Assembly (NCBI GenBank): GCA_949752795.1
Contig: OX457064.1
Location: forward strand, 40,854,368-40,918,367
Reading direction: 5' to 3'
DNA from: Hyperoodon ampullatus
Taxonomy: Eukaryota; Chordata; Mammalia; Artiodactyla; Ziphiidae
DNA length: 64,000 nucleotides
Shown piece after piece: positions 20,844-32,420 of this stretch (position 1 is the stretch's first letter; every line of letters begins with the position of its first letter). The notes under the pieces were generated by a model, which saw nothing but the letters and a program-made list of their open reading frames with translations, had not been told where the DNA came from and did no database searches. The translations under genes and the position numbers were made by a program.

Positions 20844-22670
20844 GGGGACCTTCAAGATGGAGGAGGAGTAAGACGTGGAGATCACCTTCCTCCCCACAAA
20901 TACATCAGAAATACATCATCTACGTGGGGAACAACTCCTACAGAACACCTGTTGAACGCTGACAGAAGACCTCAGACTTCCCAAAAGGCAAGAAACTCCC
21001 TACGTACCTGGGTAGGGCAAAAGAAAAAAGAAAAAACAGAGGCAAAAGAATAGGGACGGGACCTGCACCTCTGGGAGGGAGCTGTGAAGGAAGAAAAGTT
21101 TCCACACACTAGGAAGCCCCTTCACTGGCGGAGACGGGGAATGGCAGTGGAGGAAGCTTCAGAGCCACGGAGGAGAGCGCAGCAGCAAGGGTGCAGAGGG
21201 CAAAGTGGAGAGATTCCTGTACAGAGGATCGGTGCCAACCAGCACTCACCAGCCCGAGAGGCTTGTCTCCTCACCCACTGGGGCGGTTGGGTCCTGGGAG
21301 CTGAGGCTCGGGCTTCGGAGGTCGGATCCCAGGCAGAGGAGACTGGGGTTGGCTATGTGAACACAACCTGAAGGGGGCTAGTGCACCACAGCTAGCCAGG
21401 AGAGAGTCCAGAAAAAATCCTGGACCTGCCTAAGAGGCAAGAGACCATTGTTTTCGGGTGCGTGAGGAGAGGGGATTCAGAGCACAGCCTAAATGAGCAG
21501 AGATGGGCACGAGCCGCAGCTATCAGCGTGGACCCCAGAGACGGGCATGAAACGCTAAGGCTGCTGCTGCAGCCACCAAGAAGCCAGTGTGCAAGCACAG
21601 GTCACTATCCACACCTCCTCTCCCGGGAGCCCTTGCAGCCCACCACTGCCAGGGTCCCGTGATTCAGGGACAACTTCCCAGGAGAACACACAGTGCACCT
21701 CAGGCTGTTGCAACGTCACACTGGCCTCTGCTGCAGCATGCTCGCCCTGCATCCTGTACCCCTCGTCCTCCCCAGCGTGAGTGAGCCAGAGCGCCCTAAA
21801 CAGCCACTCCGTTAACCCCCTCCGGTCTGGGTGGGGGACAGATGCCCTCAGGCGACCTACATGCAGAGGCGGGGCCAAATCCAAAGCTGAACCCCAGGAG
21901 CTGTGCAAACAAAGAAGAGAAAGGGAAATCTCTCCCAGCAGCCTCAGGAGCAGCAGATTAAATCTCCACAATCAACTAGATATACCCTGCATCTGTGGAA
22001 TACCTGGATAGACAACGAATCATCCCAAAATTGAGGCTGTGGACTTTGGGGGCACCTGTAGACTAGGGGTTTGCTTCTGCATCTAATTTGTTTCTGGTTT
22101 TATGTTGTTCTTAGTTCGGTATTTAGAGTTTCTTATCATTGGTAGATTTGTTTTGTTTTTTTTTTTGCGATACACGGGCCTCTCACTGTTGTGGCCTCTC
22201 CCGTTGCGGAGCACAGGCTCCGGACGCGCAGGCTCCGGACGCGCAGGCTCAGCGGCCATGGCTCATGGGCCCAGCTGCTCCGCGGCATGTGGGATCTTCC
22301 CAGACCGGGGCACGAACCCATGTCCCCTGCATCGGCAGGCGGACTCTCAACCACTGCGCCACCAGGGAAGCCCGGTAGATTTGTTTATTGATTTGGTTGC
22401 TCTCTTTCTTTTTATTTAAATTTTAATATATTTAAATATATTTTCCTTTTTCTCTTTTTTGAGTGTGTATGTGTATGCTTCTTTGTGTGATTTTGTCTGT
22501 ATAGCTTTGCTTTTACCATTTGTCCTAGGGTTCTGTTGTTTGTGTTTTTTAAGCATAGTTTTTAGCACTTGTTATCATTGGTGGATTTGTTTTTTGGTTT
22601 GGTTGCTCCTTCTTTCTTTTATTATTACTTTTTTTATTCTTAATATTAACAATTTTTAAAAATATGATAT
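20844..22670 (+). promoter_or_regulatory. L1 5' UTR (internal promoter region)
   Basis: L1 5' UTRs hold an internal RNA polymerase II promoter; here the region begins at the element's first base. It is relatively GC-rich to about 22000 and then turns into T-rich sequence. In that T-rich part two similar segments occur (TTATCATTGGTAGATTTG near 22133 and TTATCATTGGTGGATTTG near 22571). A 138-codon antisense frame lies at 21555-21971. Promoter activity of this copy is unknown. Confidence 0.6.
22154..22374 (-). mobile_element. CHR-2-type SINE with a 15-bp internal duplication
   Basis: Perfect target-site duplication GGTAGATTTGTTT at 22141-22153 and 22375-22387. The segment GGCTCCGGACGCGCA is repeated exactly at 22216-22230 and 22231-22245, making this copy about 15 bases longer than its relatives. 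It is inserted in the L1 5' UTR and so is younger than that L1. Confidence 0.95.
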
Positions 22671-24700
22671 GATAACCATATGATCATCTCAATAGATGCA
22701 GAAAAAGCTTTTGACAAAATTCAGCACCCATTTATGATAAAAAACTCTCCATAAAGTAGGCAAAGAGGGAACTTACCTCAACATAATAAAGGCCGTATAT
22801 GAGAGACCCACAGACAGCATCATTCTCAATAGTGAAAAACTGAAACCATTTCCTCTATGATCAGGAACAAGACAAGGTTTCCCACTCTCACCACTGTTAT
22901 TCAACATGGTTTTGGAAGTTTTAGCCACAGCAGTGAGAGATGCAAAAGAAATAAAAGGAATCCAAATCATAAAAGAAGAAGTAAAACTGTCACTCTTTGC
23001 AGATGACATGACACTATACATAGAGAACCCTAAAGATGCTACCAGAAAACTACTAGAGCTAATCAATGAATTTGGTAGAGTAGCAGGATACAAAATTAAT
23101 GCACAGAAATCTGTTGCATTCCTATACACTACTGATGAAAAATCTGAAAGAGAAATTAAGGAAACACTCCCATTTACCATTGCAACAAACAGAATAAAAT
23201 ACCTAGGAATAAAGCTACCTAAGGAGACAAAGACCTGTATGCAGAAAACTTTAAGACACTGATGAAAGAAATTAAAGACAATACAAGAAGATGGAGAGAT
23301 ATACTACGTTTTTGGATTGGAAGAATCAACATTGTGAAAATGACTATACTACCCAAAGCAATCTACAGATTCAATGCAATCCCTATCAGACTACCAGTGG
23401 CATTTTTCACAGAACTAGAACAAAAAATTCCACAATTTATATGGAAACAAAAAAGACCCTGAATAGCCAACACGATCTTGAGAAAGAAAAACGGAGCTGG
23501 AGGAATCCGGCTCCCAGACTTCAGACTATACTACAAAGCTACAGTAATCAAGACAGTATGGTACTGGCACAAAAACATAAATACAAATCAATGGAACAAG
23601 ATAGTCAGCCCAGAGATAAACCCATGCACATATGGTCACCTAATCTATGACAAAGGAGGCAAGAACATACAATGTAGAAAAGACAGCCTCTTCAGTAAGT
23701 GATGCTGGGAAAGCTGGACAGTTACATGTAAAAGAATTAAATTAGAACACTGCCTAGCACCATATACAAAAATAAACTCAAAATGGATTAAAAACTTTTA
23801 TGTAAGGTCAGACACTATAAAACTCTTAGAGGAAAACATAGGCAGAATACTCTATGACATAAATCACAGCAAGATCTTTTTGGACCCACCTCTTAGAGAA
23901 ATGGAAATAAAAACAAAAATAAACAAATGGGACCTAATGAAACTTAAAAGCTTTTGCACAGCTAAGGAAACCATAAACAAGACCAAAAGACAACCCTCAG
24001 AATGGGAGACAATATTTGCAAATGAAGCAACTGACAAAGGATTAATCTCCAAAATATACAAGCAGCTCATGCAGCTCAATATCAAAAAAAACAGACAACC
24101 CAATCCAAAAATGGGCAGAAGACCTGAACGACATTTCTTCGAAGAAGATATACAGATTGCCAACAAACACATGAAAAGATTCTCAACATCACTAAACTTT
24201 AGAGAAATACAAATCAAAACTACAATGAGGTATCACCTCACTCCAGTCAGAACGGCCATCATCAAAAAATCTACAAATGGTAAATGCTGGAGAGTGTGGA
24301 GGAAGGGGAGCCCTCTTGCACTGTTGGTGGGAATGTAAATTGATACAGCCACTATGGAGAACAGTATGGAGGTTCCTTAAAAATCTAAAAATAGAACTAC
24401 CATATGACCCATCAATCCTACTACTGGGCATATACCCTGAGAAAACCATAATTCAAAAAAGTCATGTTCCACAGTGTTCATTGCAGCTCTATTTACAATA
24501 GCGAGGACATGGAAGCAACCTAAGTGTCCATCAACAGATGAACGGATAAAGAATACGTGGCACATATATACAATGGAATATTACTCAACCATAAAAAGAA
24601 ACAAAATTGAGTTATCTGTGGTGAGGTGGATGGACCTAGAGACTGTCATATAGAGTGAAGTCAGAAAGAGAAAAACAAATATCATATGCTAACACATATA
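22671..24700 (+). pseudogene. Broken L1 ORF2 (RT to C terminus)
   Basis: Open blocks at 22906-23262 (RT, with [13 protein letters not shown]), 23262-23462 ([14 protein letters not shown]), 23478-23702 ([20 protein letters not shown]) and 23880-24338 (WDLMKLKSFCTAKETINKTK) lie in differing frames or are separated by stops. A one-base loss near 23228 and a CGA-to-TGA change at 23460 explain the first two breaks. The N-terminal endonuclease is missing because of the internal deletion. Only the RT catalytic FADD motif remains among the enzymatic signatures. Confidence 0.88.
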
Positions 24701-25092
24701 TATGGAATCTAAAAAAAAAAAAAAGATTCTAAAGAACCTAGGGGCAGGACAGGAATAAAGACGCAGACGTAGAGAATGGACTTGAGGACACGGGGTGGGG
24801 GGGAAGGGTAAGCAGGGATGAAATGCGGGAGTGGCATTGACGTATATACATTACCAAATGTAAAGTATATAGCCAGTGGGAAGCAGCCACATAGGACAGG
24901 GAGATCAGATCAGTGCTTTGTGATGGCCTAGTGGGGTGGTATAGGGAGCGGGGAGGGAGACACAAGAGGGAGGAAATATGGGGATATTTGTATATGTATA
25001 GCTGATTCACTTTATTATATAGCAGAAAGTAACACACCATTGTAAAGCAATTATGCTCCAATAAAGATATTAAAGAAAAAATCTCCAGAATA

Positions 25093-25698
25093 TTACCCAG
25101 GAGAATAGGAATATGAGTACAGATTTTCCAAGAACACATATATTGGGAGTGAAGTTAAGTTAGAGCTAAAAGTAATGTCATTTCCTTGCTGTTAGTTGAC
25201 ATGATTTACCATCCATTGGATAGAAGGTACACGCTGTTTCCTTCCTGCTGGCTGTCCCTCTGCTTCTGTGCTTCTCACAATCGGATTACCTCGTGATTTC
25301 CTCAGATATATCCTTTGCTCTCTACTCCATCCTGTGGACTGTTGTTTAGTTGGTTTGTCTTTCCAATCAATTTTAGATGACATCTAGTGCTGTATTTCTA
25401 AAACTGCTTGCAGTAACACTTGACCTCAGTTCTATCCTTTGAACAATGAGTGGTCCGTAAAGACTGATGTAGTTTAAAAAAAAAAGAGAAACTTTTAAAG
25501 TAATTTAAAAACAATCAGTGATGTTTTTTAAAAGACAGTGAGAATAATTTTAATGAGTCATTAACTATAGATAGATTGAGAATGAGTTTTTAAAATTTCC
25601 TCATTTTTCAAATGTCCTATAATATTCTTATAATTATGCACTTATTTTTTATCAGTTTTTTCTTAGCGAGTTGAATTGTCTCTAATGTGCTAATATAC
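25093..25698. other. Unique-looking AT-rich sequence
   Basis: No gene or repeat was recognised. A 63-codon minus-strand frame at 25192-25383 has no motif. Confidence 0.4.
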
Positions 25699-25761
25699 AA
25701 TTTAGAATTTAATACTTAAATTTAACATTCAGTCATACAAAGGAAGAAAAATGATAGAACA

Positions 25762-27617
25762 TCTTCTTTATGGGATATTTCTTTATTTTTATACAATTTT
25801 TAAAGGTTATTTTCCATTTACAGTTATTCTAAAATATTGGCTATACTCCCAGTGTTGTACAACACATCCTTGAGCCTGTCTTACAACCAATAGTTCGTAC
25901 CTCCCAGTCCCCAACTCCTCTGTTGCCCCACCGCCACCACTGGTAACCACTAGTTTGTTCTCTGTATCTGTGACTCTGGTTCTTTTTTGGTATATTCACT
26001 AGTTTGCTGTATTTTTTTTAGATTCCACATGTAAGTGATATCACAGAGTATTTTTCTTTCTCTGTCTGACTTATTTCACTTAGTGTAATGCCCTCCAAGT
26101 CCATCTATGTTGCTGCACATAGCAATGTTTCATCTTTTTATGGCTGAGTAGTATTCCATCGTATGTATGTGTATACACACACACACCATCCTCTTTATCC
26201 ATTCATCTGTTGTGGGACACTTAGGTTGTTTTCATATCTTGGCAATTGTAAATAATTCTGCTATGAACATTGGGGGGCATATATCTTTTCGAATTAGTGT
26301 TTTTGTTTTTTTCAGATATGTACCCAGGAGTGGAATTGATGGGTCATATGGTAGTCCTGTTTTTAGTTTTTTGAAAAACCTCCATACGTTTTCCACAGTG
26401 GCTGCACCAATTTACATTTCCATCAACAGTGCACAAGGGTTCCCTTTTCTCCACATCCTTGCCAACATTTGTTATTTGTGGGTTTTTTTGATGATAGCCA
26501 TTCTGACAGGTGTGAGGTAATATCTCATTATGGTTTTGATTTACATGTCTCTGATGACTGACTATGTTGAGCATCTTTTCATGTGTCTGCATATGAAAAT
26601 TTTTCTTTGGAAAATGTTCAGTTCTTCTGCCCATTTTTAAATCAGGTTGTTTGTTTGTTTTGATGTTGAGTTGTATGAATTGTTTGTATATGTTGGATAT
26701 TAATCCCTTATTAGTCATATAATTTGAAAATATTTTATACCATTTGGTAGGTTGTCTTTTCATTTTGTTGATGGTTTCCTTTACTGTGCAAAACCTTTTT
26801 AAGTTTAAGTCCCATTTGTTTATTTTTGCTTTATTTTCTTTACCTTAGGAGGTGGATCCAAAAAATATTGCTGTGATTTATGTCAAAGAGTGTTCTGCTT
26901 ATGTTTTTCTCAAGGTGTTTTATAGTATCTGGTCTTTCATTTAGGACTTTAACCCATTTTGAGTTTATTTTTGTATATGGTGTCAGAAAATGTTCTAATT
27001 TCATTATTTTACATGTAGCTGTCCAGTTTCCTCAGCACCACATATTGAAGAGATTGTCTTTTCTCCATGGAATATTCTTGCTTCCTTTGTCATAGATTAA
27101 TTGATCACAGTGCATGGTTTTATTTCTGGGCTCTATTCTGTTCTGTTGATCTATGTGTCGCTGTTTTTGTGCCAGCACCATACTGTTTTGATTACTGTAG
27201 CTTTGTAGTATAGTCTGAAGTCAGTGAGTATGATTCCTCCAGCTCTATTCTTCTTTCTCAAGATTGTTTTGGCTATTTTGGGTCTTTTGTGTTTCCATAA
27301 AAAAATTAAGATTTTTTTGTTCTAGTTCTGTGGAAAATGCCATTGGTATTTTGGTAGGGATTGCATTGAATCTGTAGATTGCCTTGGGTAGTGTGGTCAT
27401 TTTAAAAATATTGATTCTTGCAATCCAAGAACATGGTATTTCTTTCCATGTGTATGTGTCATCTTTCATTTCTTTCATCAGTTTCATATAGTTTTCAGAG
27501 TACAGGTCTTTTTCTTCCCTAGGTAGGTTTATTCCTATGTTTTTTATTCTTTTTGATACAGTGGTAAATGGGATTATTTCTTTAATTTCTCTTTCTGATA
27601 GTTCTTTGTTAGTGTAT
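25762..27617 (-). mobile_element. 5'-truncated L1, antisense, with a very long target-site duplication
   Basis: Plus-strand wording is classic antisense L1: TTTTATGGCTGAGTAGTATTCC (26139), CACAGTGGCTGCACCAATTTAC (26394), GGTGTGAGGTAATATCTCATT (26510), TTTGTGCCAGCACCATACTG (27166), and TTGCATTGAATCTGTAGATTGCC (27361). It spans the 3' UTR back to the RT region, where it stops. The flanks at 25699-25761 and 27618-27680 match over 63 positions with six differences. Minus-strand frames are broken. Confidence 0.88.
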
Positions 27618-27680
27618 AGTTTAGAATTTAATAGTTAAAATTAACATTCAATCATACATAGGAAGAAAAATGATAGAGCA

Positions 27681-30548
27681 GTCTTTTGAGTGCTAGCTGG
27701 ATAAACGGCAGTTTTATCATTTATTGGTTACATTGTTTTAAAGAAAGAGAAACCTCAGTGACTTAGAAGGTATAATTTCAGAAACTGATGAGAAAGTTTT
27801 GAAGACATCAGAAATGTATGAGATGAAGATTGAAAAAAGATGATATAAAGGAAAGAAGGATGGGAGTAAAAAATTACATGATTTAGTCTTGATTCTCTTA
27901 AAAATTGGAAAGGGAAAAGGTTTATTATAATTTTTGCATATATTTATCAATTTTACCTATCAGTTCTAGAATACTCCAATGTAATCTCATTTTATATCTT
28001 CAAACTATCCTTGCATCCTTGTGTCAGACTCAATCCTCCTTTTAATTTTCTTTTGTTCTCTATTCTTCCTAATAGTGCTCTCACATTTTGTCTTTTAACC
28101 ACATATTTTACATTCTCATCTCCATTTATTCTAGTCACTATGGATTTTCCTCTAAGACTTAATTTAGTTCCCTCATCAGCACATGCAAAAGCAGTCCACT
28201 ACATTACAAAGAATTACTGAAATATGTGGATATGTAAATCTTTCTTAACTTTCAACTGTGGATATTCTGTTTTTCTCTTAGCTTGTATTGTTGAACATCA
28301 TATAATACTCTGTAAGATCTAAATTCTTTTGTCATTATGCATTTGTTTATTGATATGATTCCTTGGCTATATCATTCATAAGTGCAAATAATCAAGGGAT
28401 AGACTCTTCCCCTGTTATGTAGACAGTAACTCTCTGGTACTCACAAGGATTTTTAATTATGAGGATGGCACATACGTACTCTAATTTAAGTCTCTCGGTG
28501 ATACTTACATTCCAACATCATTTAGGACCGTGTAATGACTGAAATGGGAATGGACAGTAAACAGGATATGTCCAAACTCACTGCTGAATATTTCATTTCA
28601 AAATTTCATTGCTTTGGTAATATGTCATTTATTTAAAAGATGTGATAGAAACTAAAAAAAGTATAATACATTTTTTTTAAACAGTTTAGAGAGACCTTTG
28701 AAAGTATCTTGAAATTCCATATCTTCTTTATTTTCCTAGAGCTGTTTGGCAGTGGGAGATTTAATATAGATTTCAAAACTGTTTATAAAAATTCTGAGGC
28801 CTACTCATGAAAAAATGCATAAAGAGAAAAGTAATTATCTCCTAGTGAGCATTGAAAATGAAAGTGAGGAATTATTTTGTAATTTAACAGTTGAACTTTC
28901 AGGAAATTGAGATTGTTCGCATATCATTTATGATTAATTTCTTATTTTAAGTAGATGGTTGTATGACTACTTCATTTAAAACTTTAAAGAACACAAAAAC
29001 CTTGAGCTTAGCTGTCCAGAGACTTATCAATTTCCTGAGCATATAGTTTTTAGAACTATCACATTTAAATTTTTGCAAGCTTTTATGTATTTTAATGCAC
29101 AGTATGAACATTGACCTACTTAGTTATTATATCAGTATTTAATTCTTCCAAATATGTTGATACTGAAAGCAAATTTAATAATAATATGAGTATGATATTT
29201 TTCCTCTTCCATGTTTTGCTGTTTCATTTCACCAAATCAGCCACTTTTGCTAACAATTACCACGTTATCTCTCTCCTCCATGTTCTCCCCATCAGTGCCT
29301 CTTTTCCTTCTCCCTTCTTTTTTACTATTTTTTCCCAGCCTCTACTGGCACTTAGATTCCCTGCTCATTTAAAAATGATACAGAATTTTTAGATCGGCAG
29401 TCACATTCTGCTGGTTAATTATCACAGTGTTTTCATTTGTTTGTTTGTCTTCACATCTTCTATTATCAGTGAAAGGTGAAAGTTGTCCTGGAAGTTCAAC
29501 CCTTGAACTCTTAACATGGGACCTCAAGCACATTGCGAGTTAGGGGGGGAAAAAAAAAAACTCTTGCAATCCTAGGCATTTAATACAATAGTTCCACATC
29601 AAAAATACCTACAGGGCCAGTTGCTAACCTTTGCTATCACGTCACTGAGTGGGCTCACATTACCCTCCAGCTGTAGCTGTATATCTTCCAAGTGTTGCCT
29701 CACGTGTGCCCTAAATCCATTGATCCATCGTTGAGAACCTCGCTAAGTATCTCATGAAGAAATAGTTCTATTAATTTCAGGTCTTTTATCTTACAGAAGC
29801 AGAGCTTAAGAATGTATTACCATATCATCATCTCTGTTCATCTACTCTCTCTACCCCACAAACTGTTCAAAATGGGACGGGGAGGAATAGGGACAAAGTG
29901 GGTTTCTCCTCAATGCCAGCAGAAATTGAACTTCAGTTAAACTAGATATAGGTTTTAGTTTAGTCTATTTCCCATTGGACTACAAACTCCTGTAAGAGAG
30001 CTAACTAGGAAACCTGATATATCACAATGAACAGCAGAGCTCTGTGCCCCTGTTATTCTTTTAAAATGGTTTTGGATATTACTGACAAAAAATTAAATGA
30101 ACAAGTACATATAAAGAAGTCTTTAGAAAAGTAAATCCAAGTTTTCCATCTGGAGATGAAAGTTTTTGTTGTTATAAACACTTCCAAAGAATAATTCAAA
30201 CATATAGCTAATTTTTAGGAAATGCTTTCACCTGTATATAAGTTCTATCAATCAGTAGATTGTTTTCATCCAACAAAGGAGAAAGAGCAGAATGATTTAC
30301 ATAAAAGATGAGAGAGAGAAGAAAACAAATACAGATGATTTGGTAAAAGTAATTTTTTTTTTTTTAGATTGGCTAGCAGCAGCTAGCAGCAAAGAGGACA
30401 TTCAGAGTGTTCTGCCCTTGGACGGCTTGATGGGTCTTGAAAGAAAACCATTTAATTGTTTACAGGTTCTCCTGACAATCTTTGGGACATATCTAACGGC
30501 TGACTCTGTAAAATATCTGAGTCCTTTCTTTATACCTCCTTCTCAGGA
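27681..30548. other. Long unique-looking interval, no gene seen
   Basis: About 2.9 kb of AT-rich DNA almost free of repeats I can name. Only motif-free short frames occur (28011-28220, 29111-29392, 30292 onward). Some conserved non-coding elements may sit here, but that needs alignment. Confidence 0.4.
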
Positions 30549-30563
30549 CTACAAGTGCTTCTC

Positions 30564-30771
30564 TTTTTTTTTTTTTTTTTGCGGTATGCGGGCCTCTCAC
30601 TGTTGTGGCCTCTCCCGTTGCGGAGCACAGGCTCCGGACGCGCAGGCTCAGCGGCCATGGCTCACGGGCCCAGCCGCTCCGCTGCATGTGGGATCTTCCC
30701 GGACCGGGGCACAAACCCGCGTCCCCTGCATCAGCAGGTGGACTCTCAACCACTGCGCCACCAGGGAAGCC
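30564..30771 (-). mobile_element. CHR-2-type SINE, antisense
   Basis: T tract then GCGGTATGCGGGCCTCTC, ending CCACCAGGGAAGCC. A perfect target-site duplication CTACAAGTGCTTCTC lies at 30549-30563 and 30772-30786. Confidence 0.95.
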
Positions 30772-30788
30772 CTACAAGTGCTTCTCTT

Positions 30789-31129
30789 ATCAGAATTTCC
30801 CAAACTGGAGCTGAGAATCACATGACATGGCTATACTTGTTAATGAACAGTGTACCATCTTTAGAAATGACATAACTAACCAAACTTCTAAATGAAACAC
30901 CCCCTGCTAGCAATAATCTTCTCCTTTCTCAGTCTTTTCCATGCAGTTTATTTATTTATTTTTTAATTATCTGAGTAAAGAAACTTAAGAATTGTTAAAT
31001 TTCTGAGCCTAATGGCATGTTTACTGAACAGCCAGGAGGTCAGTGTGGCTCAGCCTTACCTTAGCAGAAGAGCAGCAGACAAAGCAGCAGATGAAGCCCC
31101 ATGGCCTGTAGAGGCCCTGCTCTTGGAGG
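30789..31129. other. Unassigned sequence
   Basis: No gene is seen. A short ATTT-rich run lies near 30950. Confidence 0.35.
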
Positions 31130-31425
31130 GTTTTTAGACCATTGCAAAAACTCTTGCTTTTACTTGGGTGGATTTGATGTGGTTTACATTTTAACAGGAT
31201 CCCTCTGATGGGTATTGAGAATAGAATGCAGACTTGAAAGGACAGAGTAGATGGAATCTATTAATATGATTCATTGTAATAACCCAGGCAGGAGTTGATT
31301 ATAGTGCTAAAGCGTAGCTACAGAGGTGATGAGAAGAGTTTGGATGCTGGATAAAGGATCTGTTGATGGAAAGGATGTGGGTGTGAGAGAAAGAGGGAAA
31401 TTAAGATGGACTCTAATCTTGTCAT
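31130..31425 (+). repeat. Ancient interspersed repeat, family not named
   Basis: GGAGGGTTTTTAGACC, CAGGATCCCTCTGATG, CAGGCAGGAGTTGATTATAG and GAAAGAGGGAAATTAAGATGG follow a common mammalian ancient repeat by order and spacing. Confidence 0.4.
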
Positions 31426-31575
31426 TTTATGTGCCTTGAACATGCTATTGAAGCAGCTTTAATAGGATTGTGTGTTTGAACCTGTTATAAAAATAGCTTA
31501 AATATTAGATCAGCTGCATTCATTCAGATTATTTCAGCCATCTAGATATGGGATATCTAGTCATCTAGATGTGTT

Positions 31576-32420
31576 CTAAACTATGGAAAGGATGCTCAAT
31601 CCCACTCACATTTAAATAAATGCAGTTAAAACAACAAGATGTTTTTATCCTATTACTTTGGCAAAAGCACATTTTGATAGTACACAGATAAGGGTGTGGG
31701 AAAGCAGAAATTTTCATACACCGTACAAATGTGGGAGAGCAGCTTGGTAGGACCGTAGAGGGGTGATATGGCAATAGCCATAAAAATTAGAAATTCATAT
31801 CTAGCTTTTAACTAGAAAATTTACTGTTCAAAATTTAGGCCACAGGGGCCTCCCTGGTGGCGCAGTGGTTGAGAGTCCGCCTGCCGATGCAGGGGATACG
31901 GGTTCGTGCCCCGGTCTGGGAGGATCCCATATGCCGCGGAGCGGCTGGGCCCGTGAGCCATGGCTGCTGGGCCTGCGCGTCCGGAGCCTGTGCTCCGCAA
32001 CGGGAGAGGCCACGACAGTGAGAGGCCCGCGTACCACAAAAAAAAAAAAAAAAAAAAAAAAATTTAGGCCACAGATAGATTTTCAGATATGTTTCATGCA
32101 AATATATTGGGGCTTTTTTTTTTTCAATAACAAAACAATGAAAGTGACTTAACTTCCCATAGGTCATTGGTTGAATAAAGCATTCATCCATTTAATAAAT
32201 TGCTATGCAATAACTTCTAAAAGGTATACAATTTATCTCTAAGATATATTCTTAAGTAAAAAGTAAAAGGTAGAGAAATGTTTATACTGTACTTTTTAGT
32301 GTAAAACGGTCTATATATGTATTATTATACAATTACTATGTATGTATGCTTTTGTACGCATAGAAAAATTTTTTAAGGAATACACAGATGTTTAACAGAC
32401 ATAGCCATTGTGAGGAGAAT
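31576..32420 (+). mobile_element. Old L1 fragment split by a CHR-2 SINE
   Basis: GATGCTCAATCCCACTCACAT near 31591, TTTCATACACCGTACAAATG near 31712 and, beyond the SINE, GATATATTCTTAAGTAAAAAG near 32243 follow the end of an old L1M ORF2 and its 3' UTR. Strongly decayed. Confidence 0.6.
31846..32059 (+). mobile_element. CHR-2-type SINE
   Basis: Starts GGGCCTCCCTGGTGGCGCAG and ends in about 20 A residues. A perfect target-site duplication AAATTTAGGCCACAG lies at 31831-31845 and 32060-32074, inside the old L1. Confidence 0.95.

Larger units (their letters stand above)
20844..25076 (+). mobile_element. L1 with intact 5' and 3' ends, internally deleted
   Basis: The element starts with the L1 5' UTR head GGGGACCTTCAAGATGG and ends at CAATAAAGATATTAAAG. 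An exact 16-bp target-site duplication AAAAATCTCCAGAATA flanks it (20828-20843 and 25077-25092). The 5' UTR runs to about 22670 and then passes directly into ORF2 in the RT domain (ATGATCATCTCAATAGATGC, 22681). ORF1 and the first part of ORF2, including the endonuclease, are absent. The remaining ORF2 carries the RT box [10 protein letters not shown], a frameshift near 23225-23260, a TGA at 23460-23462 where CGA is expected, and further breaks. A CHR-2 SINE lies inside the 5' UTR (22154-22374). It cannot encode its own retrotransposition proteins. Confidence 0.93.

Noticed and set aside
21084..21371. 95-codon plus-strand frame as a gene
   Set aside because: It lies wholly in the L1 5' UTR, which is GC-rich and non-coding on the sense strand in known L1 elements.
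22773..23180. 135-codon minus-strand frame
   Set aside because: It is the shadow of the L1 ORF2 RT domain on the opposite strand.
24738..25139. 133-codon minus-strand frame
   Set aside because: It reads the L1 3' UTR backwards; related frames occur at 47659-47943 and 56301-56579 over the same L1 part.
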